A DNA stretch of 64,000 bases, from the NCBI GenBank assembly GCA_003008705.1, contig PDUO01000034.1, positions 248,001 to 312,000 on the forward strand. The letters are read 5' to 3'. A program made the position numbers and the translations under genes. Shown one piece after another: positions 33,322 to 43,525 of this stretch. The notes under the pieces were generated by a model that saw only the letters and a program-made list of their open reading frames with translations, did no database searches and had not been told where the DNA came from. Position 1 is the first letter of the stretch, and each line of letters starts with the position of its first letter. The DNA comes from Pezicula radicicola (taxonomy: Eukaryota > Ascomycota > Leotiomycetes > Helotiales > Dermateaceae).

Positions 33322-36235
33322 TTCAAAAACAAAATTGGTCTCGCCAATAAGTGTAAGGACTGCTAAGAGAATCAAATATACAATTCACAGCCAGTATGAA
33401 CTTATATCTGCAAGAGAGAATGCTTCGAAGAGACAACTGAACACAACTAGAGACAACGACAACTGTGGGAGATAACCACTTTAAATAATATGGCATTCAT
33501 ACCTAACATTTCAATGACACGAGTCTGGGGAATTACCGTGGGGATGCTATTGTTGGGAATGAGGATTCAATTACTGCGCAATTAGGACCGAACCCACTAA
33601 CGCATATCATATCGAAGCTTCTCTCAAAGGATCTAGCAACGATGAGGCTGGTTGTTTTCGGTCAATTAGCCGTCATACGCCGGGAGCTTATATAACCAAA
33701 TCATATGTCGGAATTGAGTCTTAGTAGCCAGCACCCAGTAAACACGTCAGATAGGAGGATCCAAGGAAGGGACAACCTTCCTCCTTCTTGAGCCGCATCC
33801 TGATGATTGGCCTTGTATGACCAGGTGTAGGGAGGCATTAATCGGGCCCAAAAAACGGGGTAAAAGACGGACCGAAAGCCATCTCTGTCGTCAACTTCGG
33901 GGATGTTTCACGATGAAAACACCATTTTGTGGTGTTCCCGGAAGTTAATCGCATGACTTTCGCCCCATGATGATGGCATTGAGGAAGCAGGGTTGGTAAA
34001 GTTGGGGCTCTACTCCGCCTGCCCTCCTCCGCCTTCCATAACTCCACGATGATCTTGATAGAAACCTGGACTCTGGATCTCTAGAGCGTAAAACTGGGTA
34101 TGTTTCGTCTCAACTTTGGTGAATATTTCGGCCCTTCTCTTGGCCCTTCTCTTCATATATACTGTATAAGGTGTTATTTGAAAGACTTTTCGGCGGGACA
34201 GGTAGACTTCATCACAGACAACATATATGCCCTGAAATATAAGCAGCGAGAATTAAGCCACCGATACTTGCTCATAAAAGAAAGAACGCGACTCATCTAG
34301 CGCCAAATATTGAAGCATTATACTTGTACCACTCAAATTGAGGGCGAGGACACGCGCTGGCGCGCGGTCTTCAAAAGGACTCTGACGCAAGATGAAATAT
34401 GCGGACGCGAAGAGGATCTCCTACTGCTGTGCCCTCTCGGGCTGGCATCTGGCACAAAGTGTGTGTCCCCCACCGGCCCGAAAGAGTTTGAGCAGGCTAG
34501 AGATGCGATGTAAAATCGCCAACCACTTCTAGTAGAGGGTAGTTGAGTCCGTGATCCCCTCGGGCGTACCGGTATCTAGTTTGTCGGTTGTGTATACTAT
34601 GTTCTCCCCTTGTTAGCTCGGCGGTTTTTTTGCCCTTCGAAGACCGTCAGGTCGCAGTCTCGTAGGATCGGGGTCTCGTAGATTCTTTAATTCGAAAACT
34701 GTATCTAAAAACGTCGTGATTCCGTTTGAGAGAGTTTCTAGCGACTCTCAAGCAATTTCCTGTCTCCTAATAATCATGAAGCCTGGTAATGTACCAGTAT
34801 GCTTTGACTGTAGATTCGAAAGCATCATCAATGGGTTAATGAGTAAGGATATGAGGAACTCTCGTGGGGTTCTCCTCATCCTCAAGGAGTCTCTGCAGAG
34901 CAGTAGAACTACCTTGCTAGCTAGGAAGGACAGGCCCTGGGTGTAGGAAGGTGCACGGCGAGCCCGTCGGTAGGTGTGTAGGTCATCCCGTTGCGCGCAC
35001 CGCTTTCTTACTGGCTTTTGCTATACCTATAGAATTCATTTTGCTCCCTGTAGCACTAATTTGCTGGGCAGAAACAAAGGCGGTCTGCAAGGCAATTGCC
35101 TACCGAATGGGGTCGCCGTCGCCGTGCAAGGGTATATATTATTCCTAATCTAGACTAGTGCCACCGTGGACGATATCTCTTCACTCTCTCTCCTAAACAC
35201 CTCACTCTTCGCAATATCTTGTTATTACTACCATCAACGGCCGTTGCTAACCACCCTATTCTTCTTTTTTAAACGTGAAAGTTTCGAGAAAAGCATGGCC
35301 ATCAGGTCTGGAACTTCACCTAACTGCGGAGGAGCTGGCCCTAAACCTTCAGCGCTATCCTTCTGTTCCTTCTAGACACCAGCAAGTCCTTCGTTTGAAG
35401 TTGCGTATAGATTTATTTAAGATGCTACATAGATGAGTAATGTTTCCACAAGCCAACTTCGCTGCTCTGTACTCGATTTTTATTCCTTCTTATTACCCTA
35501 CAAATATCTATTATTGAAAGAAATTAGCTATTGTTCAACAGACATTCAAGTTGAAGTCTCCTACAAGTGTTTACTCTACCTCGATCCTCGAGCTTTAGCT
35601 GTGTGTTGGGCTTTAGCTATCATAAGGTATTGTTTTACAAGAGCGATATTTCTTCTCTGAGCAATTGGAGTTATTGGAGCTGTCTTTTCGAAAGATATAC
35701 TATACATAAACTGTGGGAGTACTAGATGTCTTTTTTTTTATAACTTTCCCCCCTTGCTACTTTATTGAGATTTTGGATTCGCTTCTAGTCAAGACCTTTT
35801 TATTTCTTAGCATTTGGTAGTTTATGTTTGGAAGGCTGAGGCTGTTTGGCTGCTGCAAGGGATGAATTTCAGGATTATAATCGCTGGTTAGCGAGGCCAG
35901 TCTTCATCAATTCACTAGATTCCAGAAGACAGTTGAGAGAGTGAATTCGAGAAATTCTAATCTAGTAGTCAGATCACGAGTTCTGCAGCGCGGCGTCCAT
36001 CAATTCACTATATCTAGGAAAAAGTACTTAAGGTAGGCTTCGCACGACCTTCGCAGCCTTTCAACAACTTCCATCAACACCTTCCGTCAAGAACATCAGC
36101 GCCTTTCATCAATCAACGTCTTCCTTCAACATTTTCCTTCAAGACGAACAAACCCAATCGCAGAAATCGCATTCAATCTTTAGACCTTCTCTACTCTCAA
36201 CAAGAACCGACATCACACGGTTGTATCGAAGCATC
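33322..36235. other. Long intergenic region, no gene recognised
   Basis: About 2.9 kb. The part near 33688-33695 has a TTATATAA motif that could serve the transporter. Between 34100 and 35900 I find only short frames; the base composition is mixed. The last 240 bp before 36236 is the promoter of the first 2EXR gene. Confidence 0.45.
36000..36038 (+). promoter_or_regulatory. Conserved promoter block of 2EXR gene 1
   Basis: This block (TCAATTCACTATAT, two or three variable bases, then GAAAAAGTACTTAAGGT and GGCT) is almost identical to 37742-37780 upstream of the second copy, while the sequence around it has diverged. It contains a TATA-like CTATAT and lies about 200 bp before the start codon. 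The copy before gene 2 lies about 100 bp before its start. Confidence 0.6.
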
Positions 36236-37306
36236 ATGGCACCCAAAAACTCGCGCATTCACGCTCTAGCTACGGAGTCCTCAGAAGTCAATGGTTTCTT
36301 CGCGGAACTCCCTGATGCCGAGGTCAATCTTTATGAACAGTCACCAACAACCCTTGACATCCTCACCCATGAGCTTCCTGATACAGGAGCCGAGCTCTCC
36401 AAACAGATTCTAACAGCCCTCCAACTCCTTATTGAAGAACTCCCCGATGCGAATGTGGAGCTCTTCGGGGCTATAGTTGATAAATATCTCTCCCTCACCA
36501 CATTCCCCCAGTTCACAGACCTCCCTTGCGACCTTCGACTTAAGATCTGGAGATTATTGTTGCCTCCCGCACGTTCAGTCGATATTCTTAACTATGTTTA
36601 CAAAGTCGAAATTAGATTTGGACGGCTTGGGACTAACGGCACTACACCACAAGTAGCATTGCCCATTACGCTCCATATCAACCGCGAAAGTCGGAAAGAA
36701 ACCCACCGATGCTGCACATTCAACTTTCCTCCCGGAGAACCGTCTTCCTACCCCAAATTTAGCCAAGGACCACCATTTCTAGGAGAAGTTAGCCGTCGCC
36801 CACTATTCATCAACCATACTCAAGATATGGTTCATCTATATGGCCTATGGTATTTCCCCGTGTTCTATGTCCCTCCTAACGTGGAAGAGTGGGCCAGATC
36901 GGGGTATAATCAACATGATTGGATGTGTACTGTGGAGCAAGAGTCAGGAATTGGAATGTTTGCAAAGATCAATACATTCCACTTCCATAACATCTGCCCA
37001 AGAATCAATGGGCTTTTGAACTGTGGTGTCGACGCCATCCGGTCCTTTCACATATTTAAGGTCCTTAGTCACTTTCGTGGGTTGAGGAGGCTTATCATTA
37101 CCTTCGCTCCTTTTTCTGGTGATTATTCACGTATCTGGCGGGCGGAGTGTAAGGTGTTTTTCAGGCGTATGTTACGGATGCTAGAAGGAGATCTCAAGGT
37201 CGGTAAGATCGTTCTGGTTTCAGGAGGCACGGAAATTAAGTGTAGGGTAATTGATCGCGGTATGCGGATTGCGGGACTTTTGAAGGGTAAGCCATTCAAG
37301 GAGTAG
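36236..37306 (+). CDS. 2EXR-domain protein, copy 1, 356 aa
   Basis: A single exon; the ATG at 36236 is preferred to the in-frame TTG at 36221. The 2EXR domain (PF20150) begins around residue 95: FTDLPCDLRLKIWRLLLPPARSV, then ALPITLHINRESRKETHRCCTF, NHTQDMVHL, and near the end a conserved FRGLRRLIITFA. The N-terminal 90 residues hold repeated ELPDxxxELxxQ units (ELPDAEVNLYEQ, ELPDTGAELSKQ, ELPDANVELFGA). The function of 2EXR proteins is unknown; they are abundant in leotiomycetes and sordariomycetes. It forms a tandem pair with 37876-38943, same strand, 570 bp apart. Whether both are expressed is not visible. Confidence 0.9.
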   Translation: MAPKNSRIHALATESSEVNGFFAELPDAEVNLYEQSPTTLDILTHELPDTGAELSKQILTALQLLIEELPDANVELFGAIVDKYLSLTTFPQFTDLPCDLRLKIWRLLLPPARSVDILNYVYKVEIRFGRLGTNGTTPQVALPITLHINRESRKETHRCCTFNFPPGEPSSYPKFSQGPPFLGEVSRRPLFINHTQDMVHLYGLWYFPVFYVPPNVEEWARSGYNQHDWMCTVEQESGIGMFAKINTFHFHNICPRINGLLNCGVDAIRSFHIFKVLSHFRGLRRLIITFAPFSGDYSRIWRAECKVFFRRMLRMLEGDLKVGKIVLVSGGTEIKCRVIDRGMRIAGLLKGKPFKE

Positions 37307-37494
37307 CGGGAGTTGATTAGGGAGGGAGAGTTTATTAGGGAGTCAGTGTTCGTCAGCTAGTCAATGTACTCAATTAAATCTACAACGGATCATGATCTTG
37401 AATCTGACTGACGTGGAGAGTGATTATAACGGCCATAGAGGGTGAAATTCCTTTCTATATTAAAAGATCTCTCTGCTTTATAAGGGACGTGTGT

Positions 37495-37664
37495 AGATAG
37501 ATATTGTGTACTTTAGTTAAGCTGTGGAGGCAAGGTATAAAAAGAACCTTAGTCCTGTCCTACAGTAACAGTGGGTAAAGATGGAAAGTTTATCACTAAA
37601 CATTGGATTATTAGTGTAGCTATGAATCAAGATATAATTGTAGGAAGATAAAATGGAGGCAATT
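37495..37664 (+). repeat. Dispersed repeat, copy 1 (about 170 bp)
   Basis: The stretch from AGATAGATATTG to GGAGGCAATT recurs at 39630-39800 with about 15 percent differences, most of them transitions. It follows gene 1 as the other copy follows gene 2. Possibly an old solo LTR or MITE; no target duplication was found. Confidence 0.75.
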
Positions 37665-37741
37665 AACTAGATTTCAAAACAATGCTTTGAAGAGTGAATT
37701 TGAACAGCCAATTCTTCTTATCTCGCGATAATATATGTCAA

Positions 37742-37780
37742 TCAATTCACTATATATAAGAAAAAGTACTTAAGGTGGGC
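37742..37780 (+). promoter_or_regulatory. Conserved promoter block of 2EXR gene 2
   Basis: This is the second copy of the block at 36000-36038, with TATATATAAG giving a TATA box. It lies 96 bp before the start codon. Confidence 0.6.
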
Positions 37781-37875
37781 TACCCACGTTCTTCGTAATA
37801 AAACCTCCCATCAACATCTTTCATCAGAAACATTAAGACCTTCCACTAAGATATTCATCAAACAACCCCTTCAAC

Positions 37876-38943
37876 ATGGCATCTCTCACAATGGCCTTCC
37901 CCAAAGGCAATCCCGATCTCTTCGACGAATCCACAGCAACCGTTAGTCTTCTTGCGCAACTCCCGGATATCGAAGTCGACCTCTACGAGCAGTCGCCCAC
38001 AACCTTTGACGTCCTTGTTCACGAGCTCCCTGATACAGATACTGAGCTCTTCAAACAGCCCTTGCAGATTTCAATGCACAGATTCCCGGACGCCAATGCG
38101 GCCCTCTCCGAGCAAGTAATTGTTGATAAAGCTCTCTCTCTTACTACCTTTCCTAAGTTCGCCGACCTACCTCGCGAGCTTCGATTCAAGATCTGGAGAT
38201 TGCTATTTCCTGCGGCGCGTTCAGTCAATTTAGACTGCGCAGTTTACGAGAGTCACGAGACTACCAACAGATCCAGAAATTACAACGATACTACACCTGA
38301 AGTGGCTTTTCCAATCACGTTGTATATCAACCACGAAAGCCGACAAGAGACACTTCGATATTTCACATTCTATATCCCCCCAGGAAAGCCTTGTACGTAC
38401 CGGTACATCCCGGAAGTTCACTTTCCCCTGGAGACACAACGTTGCGCATTCTTTATTAATCACACCCAAGATATGGTACATCTCGAATGGAGAGCAATAT
38501 GGAGTCCCTATGCTACTCTCAGATTGGAATGGTGGGTTACACACACTAGCTCTCAACAACGTCGTTGGATGCATACTGTGGAACAACAGGCAGGAGACAG
38601 ACTATTCGAGAGGGTCACGACGGTCGACATCCCCAATATCGGTGGAAGAATATTTGGGGTCCTGGAAGCTGATGACGCTACCATCCAGTTCCTGCCCGTA
38701 TTTCGGATCCTCAGTTACTTTCGTGGGATGAGAAGACTCATAATTACGTTTGAGCATTTTGATGGTGATCCAGAGCTCCAACGTATTGGGCGGGAAGAAT
38801 GTACGGTATTATTGGGGCGCTTGGTACGGATCTTAGAAGGTGATTTCAAATCTAAGATTATTTTGGTTTTGGGTGGTACACAACTGCGCGAGGAGGCAGT
38901 TGAGCGTGGCATGAAGATTGCAGGACTTTTAAAGGACAAGTAA
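37876..38943 (+). CDS. 2EXR-domain protein, copy 2, 355 aa
   Basis: A single exon starting MASLTMAFPKGN. The domain begins around residue 95 (FADLPRELRFKIWRLLFPAARSV, ...AFPITLYINHESRQETLRYFTF, NHTQDMVHL) and ends with FRGMRRLIITFEHF and a short basic C-terminus. The N-terminal repeat units match copy 1 (QLPDIEVDLYEQ, ELPDTDTELFKQ, RFPDANAALSEQ). Overall it follows copy 1 from end to end with many substitutions, so the duplication is not recent. The promoter block and the downstream repeat were copied with it. Confidence 0.9.
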   Translation: MASLTMAFPKGNPDLFDESTATVSLLAQLPDIEVDLYEQSPTTFDVLVHELPDTDTELFKQPLQISMHRFPDANAALSEQVIVDKALSLTTFPKFADLPRELRFKIWRLLFPAARSVNLDCAVYESHETTNRSRNYNDTTPEVAFPITLYINHESRQETLRYFTFYIPPGKPCTYRYIPEVHFPLETQRCAFFINHTQDMVHLEWRAIWSPYATLRLEWWVTHTSSQQRRWMHTVEQQAGDRLFERVTTVDIPNIGGRIFGVLEADDATIQFLPVFRILSYFRGMRRLIITFEHFDGDPELQRIGREECTVLLGRLVRILEGDFKSKIILVLGGTQLREEAVERGMKIAGLLKDK

Positions 38944-39988
38944 CTTGAATAAGCGCTTAAGGAGTGAGTCTGGGGACTTTTTGATTAGTTCTTCATGTAT
39001 ATACTTGAGTAGCGAGTAATTCCTTGTATTGATTGTACTGTATTGTTCTTGAAATAGCACAGTGAAATAATTATAGTGATTAAGACACAATACCTCAAAT
39101 GGCTTCATAAGAGCTTAGTTACCTTTATTCAAGTACAAAGATATTATTAGGCAGTTCTAGAATCGTATCTATTATCTATGTTAAAAGCCCAGAAAACATC
39201 CATCTTAAAGAAATTGTAAAGTCCCAGATTCTAGAAGACTTCTATAGATCTTAACTCCTTAATATTTTCCCTAACCCTTTCCTTGGAAATAGAAAAAGGA
39301 ATCATTTGTCCCCGAGAGTCTAAGGCAGCGGTGTAACCCTAAAGAAACAATATACTAATACAAGTACTATAAGATTACAAGTTTACTTAAGGTTCTTTCT
39401 TCCTTGTTATATAATAGAAGTAAGTTCTTATAGAGGAAATAAAAAAGGGACTTGGATTCTACTAAAGATTACAGTAATATTTAAGACAGTAATTGAATTT
39501 CTAAAGTACTAGCAAGTCAATCTCTGTCTTCTACAATTGGCCTATTATCTACGTTAGCTAATAGCTAGAGCTCGGAAAAGCTTTTGTAACACAATTAGTG
39601 TTACCGCTGAGTGATGATAGGATTTTGCCAGATAAATATTGCGTACTTTAGTAAAGCTGTGGAGGCAAGGTACGGAGAGAACCTTAGTCCTGTCCTGCGG
39701 TAATAGTACGTAAAGACGGAAAGTTTATCACTAAATGTTGGATTATTGGTATAGCCATGAATCATATAGATAATTGTAGGAAGATAAAACGGAGGCAATT
39801 GCCACAAGCATATATCGAGGGGATGCGAGGTTGGTCCTTTCTACAGATTGAATTTCAGAAGCCTCTATTAGGCTGGAACAGGGTATATCCTCATAAGTCA
39901 TTTGCATGTTCTTCATACTCCTATAAACTCCGACGCTTCCCAAATGCCCCTAAAATGCTCCCCAAATGCTAATATCACGTTTCGTTAT
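38944..39988. other. Intergenic, AT-rich, holds repeat copy 2
   Basis: AT-rich and without genes. The repeat at 39630-39800 is described separately. Confidence 0.5.
39630..39800 (+). repeat. Dispersed repeat, copy 2 (about 170 bp)
   Basis: This is the partner of 37495-37664 in the same orientation, about 2.1 kb away. Confidence 0.75.
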
Positions 39989-41754
39989 TTAACTTCCACT
40001 TCCGACCGGTCTAGCAATTCCACTCAAGTTAACAACGCCGCCCATCGCAACCTTTCGCTCACTCTTCACCCAACCAGGCGCTTCTGCTTCCTTCCCTTCT
40101 CTGATAGCTCGCGTCTTGATAACCTCCCATACGGTTGGAAACCCTGCATTGACAGCACCACCTCTCTGCTTCGCTCCGAGAATTGCGAACTTGCCTTGGG
40201 TGTGACTGATGAAGCCGTGCAACAGGCCTTGTTGGACGAGACTAGCGACAATCGGCTCGACGTCCTTGACATCCGGCATCTTGTTGCCATAGATAATGCC
40301 TTCTGTAGCCGAAAGCTTCGTGCGCTTGCGCTTGAGAGGCTTGACGAGAGATCTATCAGGAGGCTGGCGTTGGAGATGAGGAGGGATTGTTGGCTTCTGC
40401 CAGCCTTCCATCAGCTTTTGGCAATATTGGGCAGCTGTTGCAAGAGCCGTGAAATCCAGCGTTGGTGCCTTCCGGGAGTTCTGGTCGCCAGGTGCTTGAT
40501 AGGTAAGCAAGAAGGTGCGACGAGCAAGTGAGCGCCAGACAAGGACTTCGCATCGAAAGAGGATAGGAAGTAGAATACCCTTCTGGAAGAACCACTGCTC
40601 GTTTCCTGACTCTGGACCAAGAGCATGCTTAAACGCGACAAAATCGCCCTTCTTGATGGCCTTGGCAATGGGGAAGAACTTCTCAAGGATGCCTGCGGAC
40701 TCAGGTCGTGACATGAGGACTGGTGAGGGGAACCGGCCAAGAATGACGTTCGAGGCGATAAGGTATATAAGAATCATTCGTCGTTGGGATATGCATTGTG
40801 CATGGCACTGATCGTATGCAGCTTGTAAGCAACTTTGGGCGTGGTAGAAGTGGTTGTTGGACATTTGAAATCGGCCGAGGTAGTAAAGAAAGGTGACTCG
40901 CTGTGAAGCAGGATAAAGCGACAATGGTGGTGAGTTTTGTGAAATGTTTGTAAACAGTTGGTTCGCAAGTCGTGTCTTACGGCACTATTTAAGGGTCAGA
41001 TTTGTAGAGATGCAGTGGAGTTGATGCAACAAACCTTGAAGAGCAACTTCAGCACCAGGTTAGCGAACGAGTATATTCCAATCTTCTTGCCTTCCGGCTT
41101 TCCATCCTTGATGCCGTTTCGGTTGGAGCTTCGTTCAGTCAAGCATATCGTGAACGCTCTTTGTATGGACTCAGCAGTACTCTCCACTAATGACTTCCTC
41201 GTCTCGCCTTGATCGAAATTGGTCACCGTTTCCTTCGCACGTAGTTTTCGGGTCAAGTCGGGTCTCTTGTCGAGGGTCATAGCCAGCTTCGCCAAGGCAG
41301 CTGAGAGCTGGATGGTTGTGGGAAGAATCAGGATACCATATGTCGCATTTGACAAGGCTGTGATACATGCGCTGTGGAGTCCCAGGTTATTACGCTTTCG
41401 CACCGAGTTGAGTGGTTCGACCTACTTTGCGAGTTCGCTCAATTGCGCGTGAGTCTCCAACAGGTCTTCGAAATCAACGTCCCTCCAGAACTCAAGGTAT
41501 GCCTTCATGAATGCCAAGAACCCAGGCCAGACATCCCCCTCATCTGCCTTGAGGTTGTTGCTTTCGGGAAGCATCTTGTCGAGGTAGCGCTCGAGGGCAT
41601 CACTATTCTTGTACTTCGCCTTCAACTCTGCAGCCAGCTTCCAGTAGTGGTCGGGAAGCGGTGGTTCGACACGCAGCCAGTCTTGCAGACTTGCAGCATC
41701 CTTCTTGCGCAGGAAGCTGTGTATGGACGTGAGGAACTCTTCGATGATGGCCAT
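39989..41754 (-). CDS. csn12: CSN12 homologue (PCI-domain COP9-signalosome-associated protein), 553 aa
   Basis: Three exons are 41754-41426, 41371-41035 and 40984-39989, with introns of 54 and 50 nt, phases 2 and 0. The N-terminal motif LQDWLRVEPPLPDHYW and WPGFLAFMKAYLEFWRDVDFEDLLETH are characteristic of fungal CSN12 (yeast Csn12/Thp1 relatives). The middle has ILPTTIQLS..LAMTLDKRPDLTR and GKKIGIYSFANLVLKLLF. The PCI part follows: FLYYLGRFQMSNNHFYHAQSCLQAAYDQCHAQ, then CEVLVWRSLARRTFL, and a winged-helix end VEPIVASLVQQGLLHGFISHTQGKFAILG. Such proteins act as scaffold subunits in the COP9 signalosome or TREX-2-like mRNA-export complexes in the nucleus. The length is normal for ascomycetes. 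Confidence 0.93.
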
Positions 41755-43525
41755 TGTGGTGGTGTTGTTGGAGCTCAGTATGCGAGAAGGATTATGTTGT
41801 ACAGCAATTGGCGGAATCGTGGTCGTCGCTGAACCTCAGGTGTTTGGGTTCATTGGATTGCAATTGAGGCCATTTTCGAGTTCAGTTTTGGAGATGCTCA
41901 GGTCCGTAAGGCTTCGAGGTTTGTCGCACCGCGAGGCTGCAAAAACGTGCTTAGTCATCAATTCTGCGTCGCTCCCATTGGCCCCCTCTGACCCAGAAAG
42001 CAACAGGGGCTTCAAAGGGCTGTTACCTTTTGCCAAGCTACACCATTGGCTTCACAACAACTCATCGAGGAACCATAGTTTTTATTACTGATTTCTACCT
42101 CCTAGGATAAAGATTGTGAGGAATGCTGCATAGTTAGTGAGTTCACCATTGATTCTAATTGCAGTTCTATTGTTAATAAGTATTTTCTATAGACCATTAC
42201 CAAATCTTAACTACCACAACTACCTATCTAGTTTTTGCACGACACTTTTCAAATTCAGCTAAAGAACTTTATAGTTGACGCTATCTATTAAATCTCTTCA
42301 ACATGCACAAAGTGGTTCAGTAGCGACTTGCATGTTGTCCATTCTTTCCTATACCTTGAAGTAGTACTGTTGCAATAAATTCGCATTCGAGGTTTACATA
42401 GAAACAGTCACGCTCATGACAACAGCTCTTTGCAAAATCCGACCGAAAAAGTTTATCTGCAATACAGGATAAATTTCTATCTTGGGCTTTTTTTCTCATT
42501 GTTACTTCAAAGGCTTCAATACGAGACGCTTGACATTCATCTGGTTCTCAGGGCTCGGTATTCCATCTCGCATGTTGTATAATTCATTAGTTTAGATGTG
42601 ATGCTACCATGCTAGAGTAGAAAATGGATTGTAAAGGTCGAGAGTAGGAACAGGCGATTCACTTTATTCACGGTTACATTGCCAAAAGAAAATGTGACTG
42701 CGAATAAGAAGATTTTGTCAAGGAATGAAGCTGTTGGTCTTCTCATTCAGAGTGACATTTCTTGATTGCTGCGATTTGATTAACATAACTATCTTTTTCA
42801 GCTAGAGAGTACTTAAAGTTATGCAGATGATGAAGTTAACAGCCATATTATCAGCTTTCATTTTTCATTATTTCTTTATGCCAGTTAGTATCCCTCGGCA
42901 CTCCAGACATCTGTGCTCGCTTATTTGCTTCCGCCCCTTTTCAAGATTAAACCACTGTCCATGTGCAATTTAGCATAGCGCACATATAAAACTGGAAGAA
43001 TAGAGATACGGCAACATGGTTGGATTAATGTTGTGTGAAGGTTGGCCCTATTTCCCTTTCTGTACAATGAGATGAACCAATAAGAAGCCAGCGCGCTAAT
43101 GCAGTAAGCCCGGTTCGTGGAGGCTGAGAACCTGTTTGTCACACTGAAGGCGGTTTAAAAATTATCTGTGTGAGTTTAACCAGATGGCTTTGATAGAACT
43201 ACTACAGATGTACCAAGTTAGCCTTAATAGTTAAATAAATAAATAAATTTTATTTAGATAGGAAGAAAAGAAAATAACTATTCTAATTAATTGCAATATA
43301 GTAACAGTTTAAACCCTGCATTCTAATTTTGCTTACTTCACTCTGCTTTAAAGCACGTGAGAAGTGTTGCAGCCTAAAACTTGAAAATCATACCCAGCTG
43401 CAAAACGAGGCTGAGAATCTAACATCCTATATACCGAGTTTTCGACAGGTATTCCTAGTGAAATGCCCCATTATTAGATTTCTAGACGAAATCCATACAT
43501 CTGGTTGCATCTTCCTCTTACAACA
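41755..43525. other. Intergenic, nothing recognised
   Basis: About 1.8 kb, AT-rich toward the kinase gene with a TAAATAAATAAATAAATTTTA run near 43232. No supported gene. Confidence 0.45.

Noticed and set aside
34310..35660. Several ORFs of 65-76 codons in the long intergenic region.
   Set aside because: None has a domain, a partner exon in phase, or codon pattern beyond chance.
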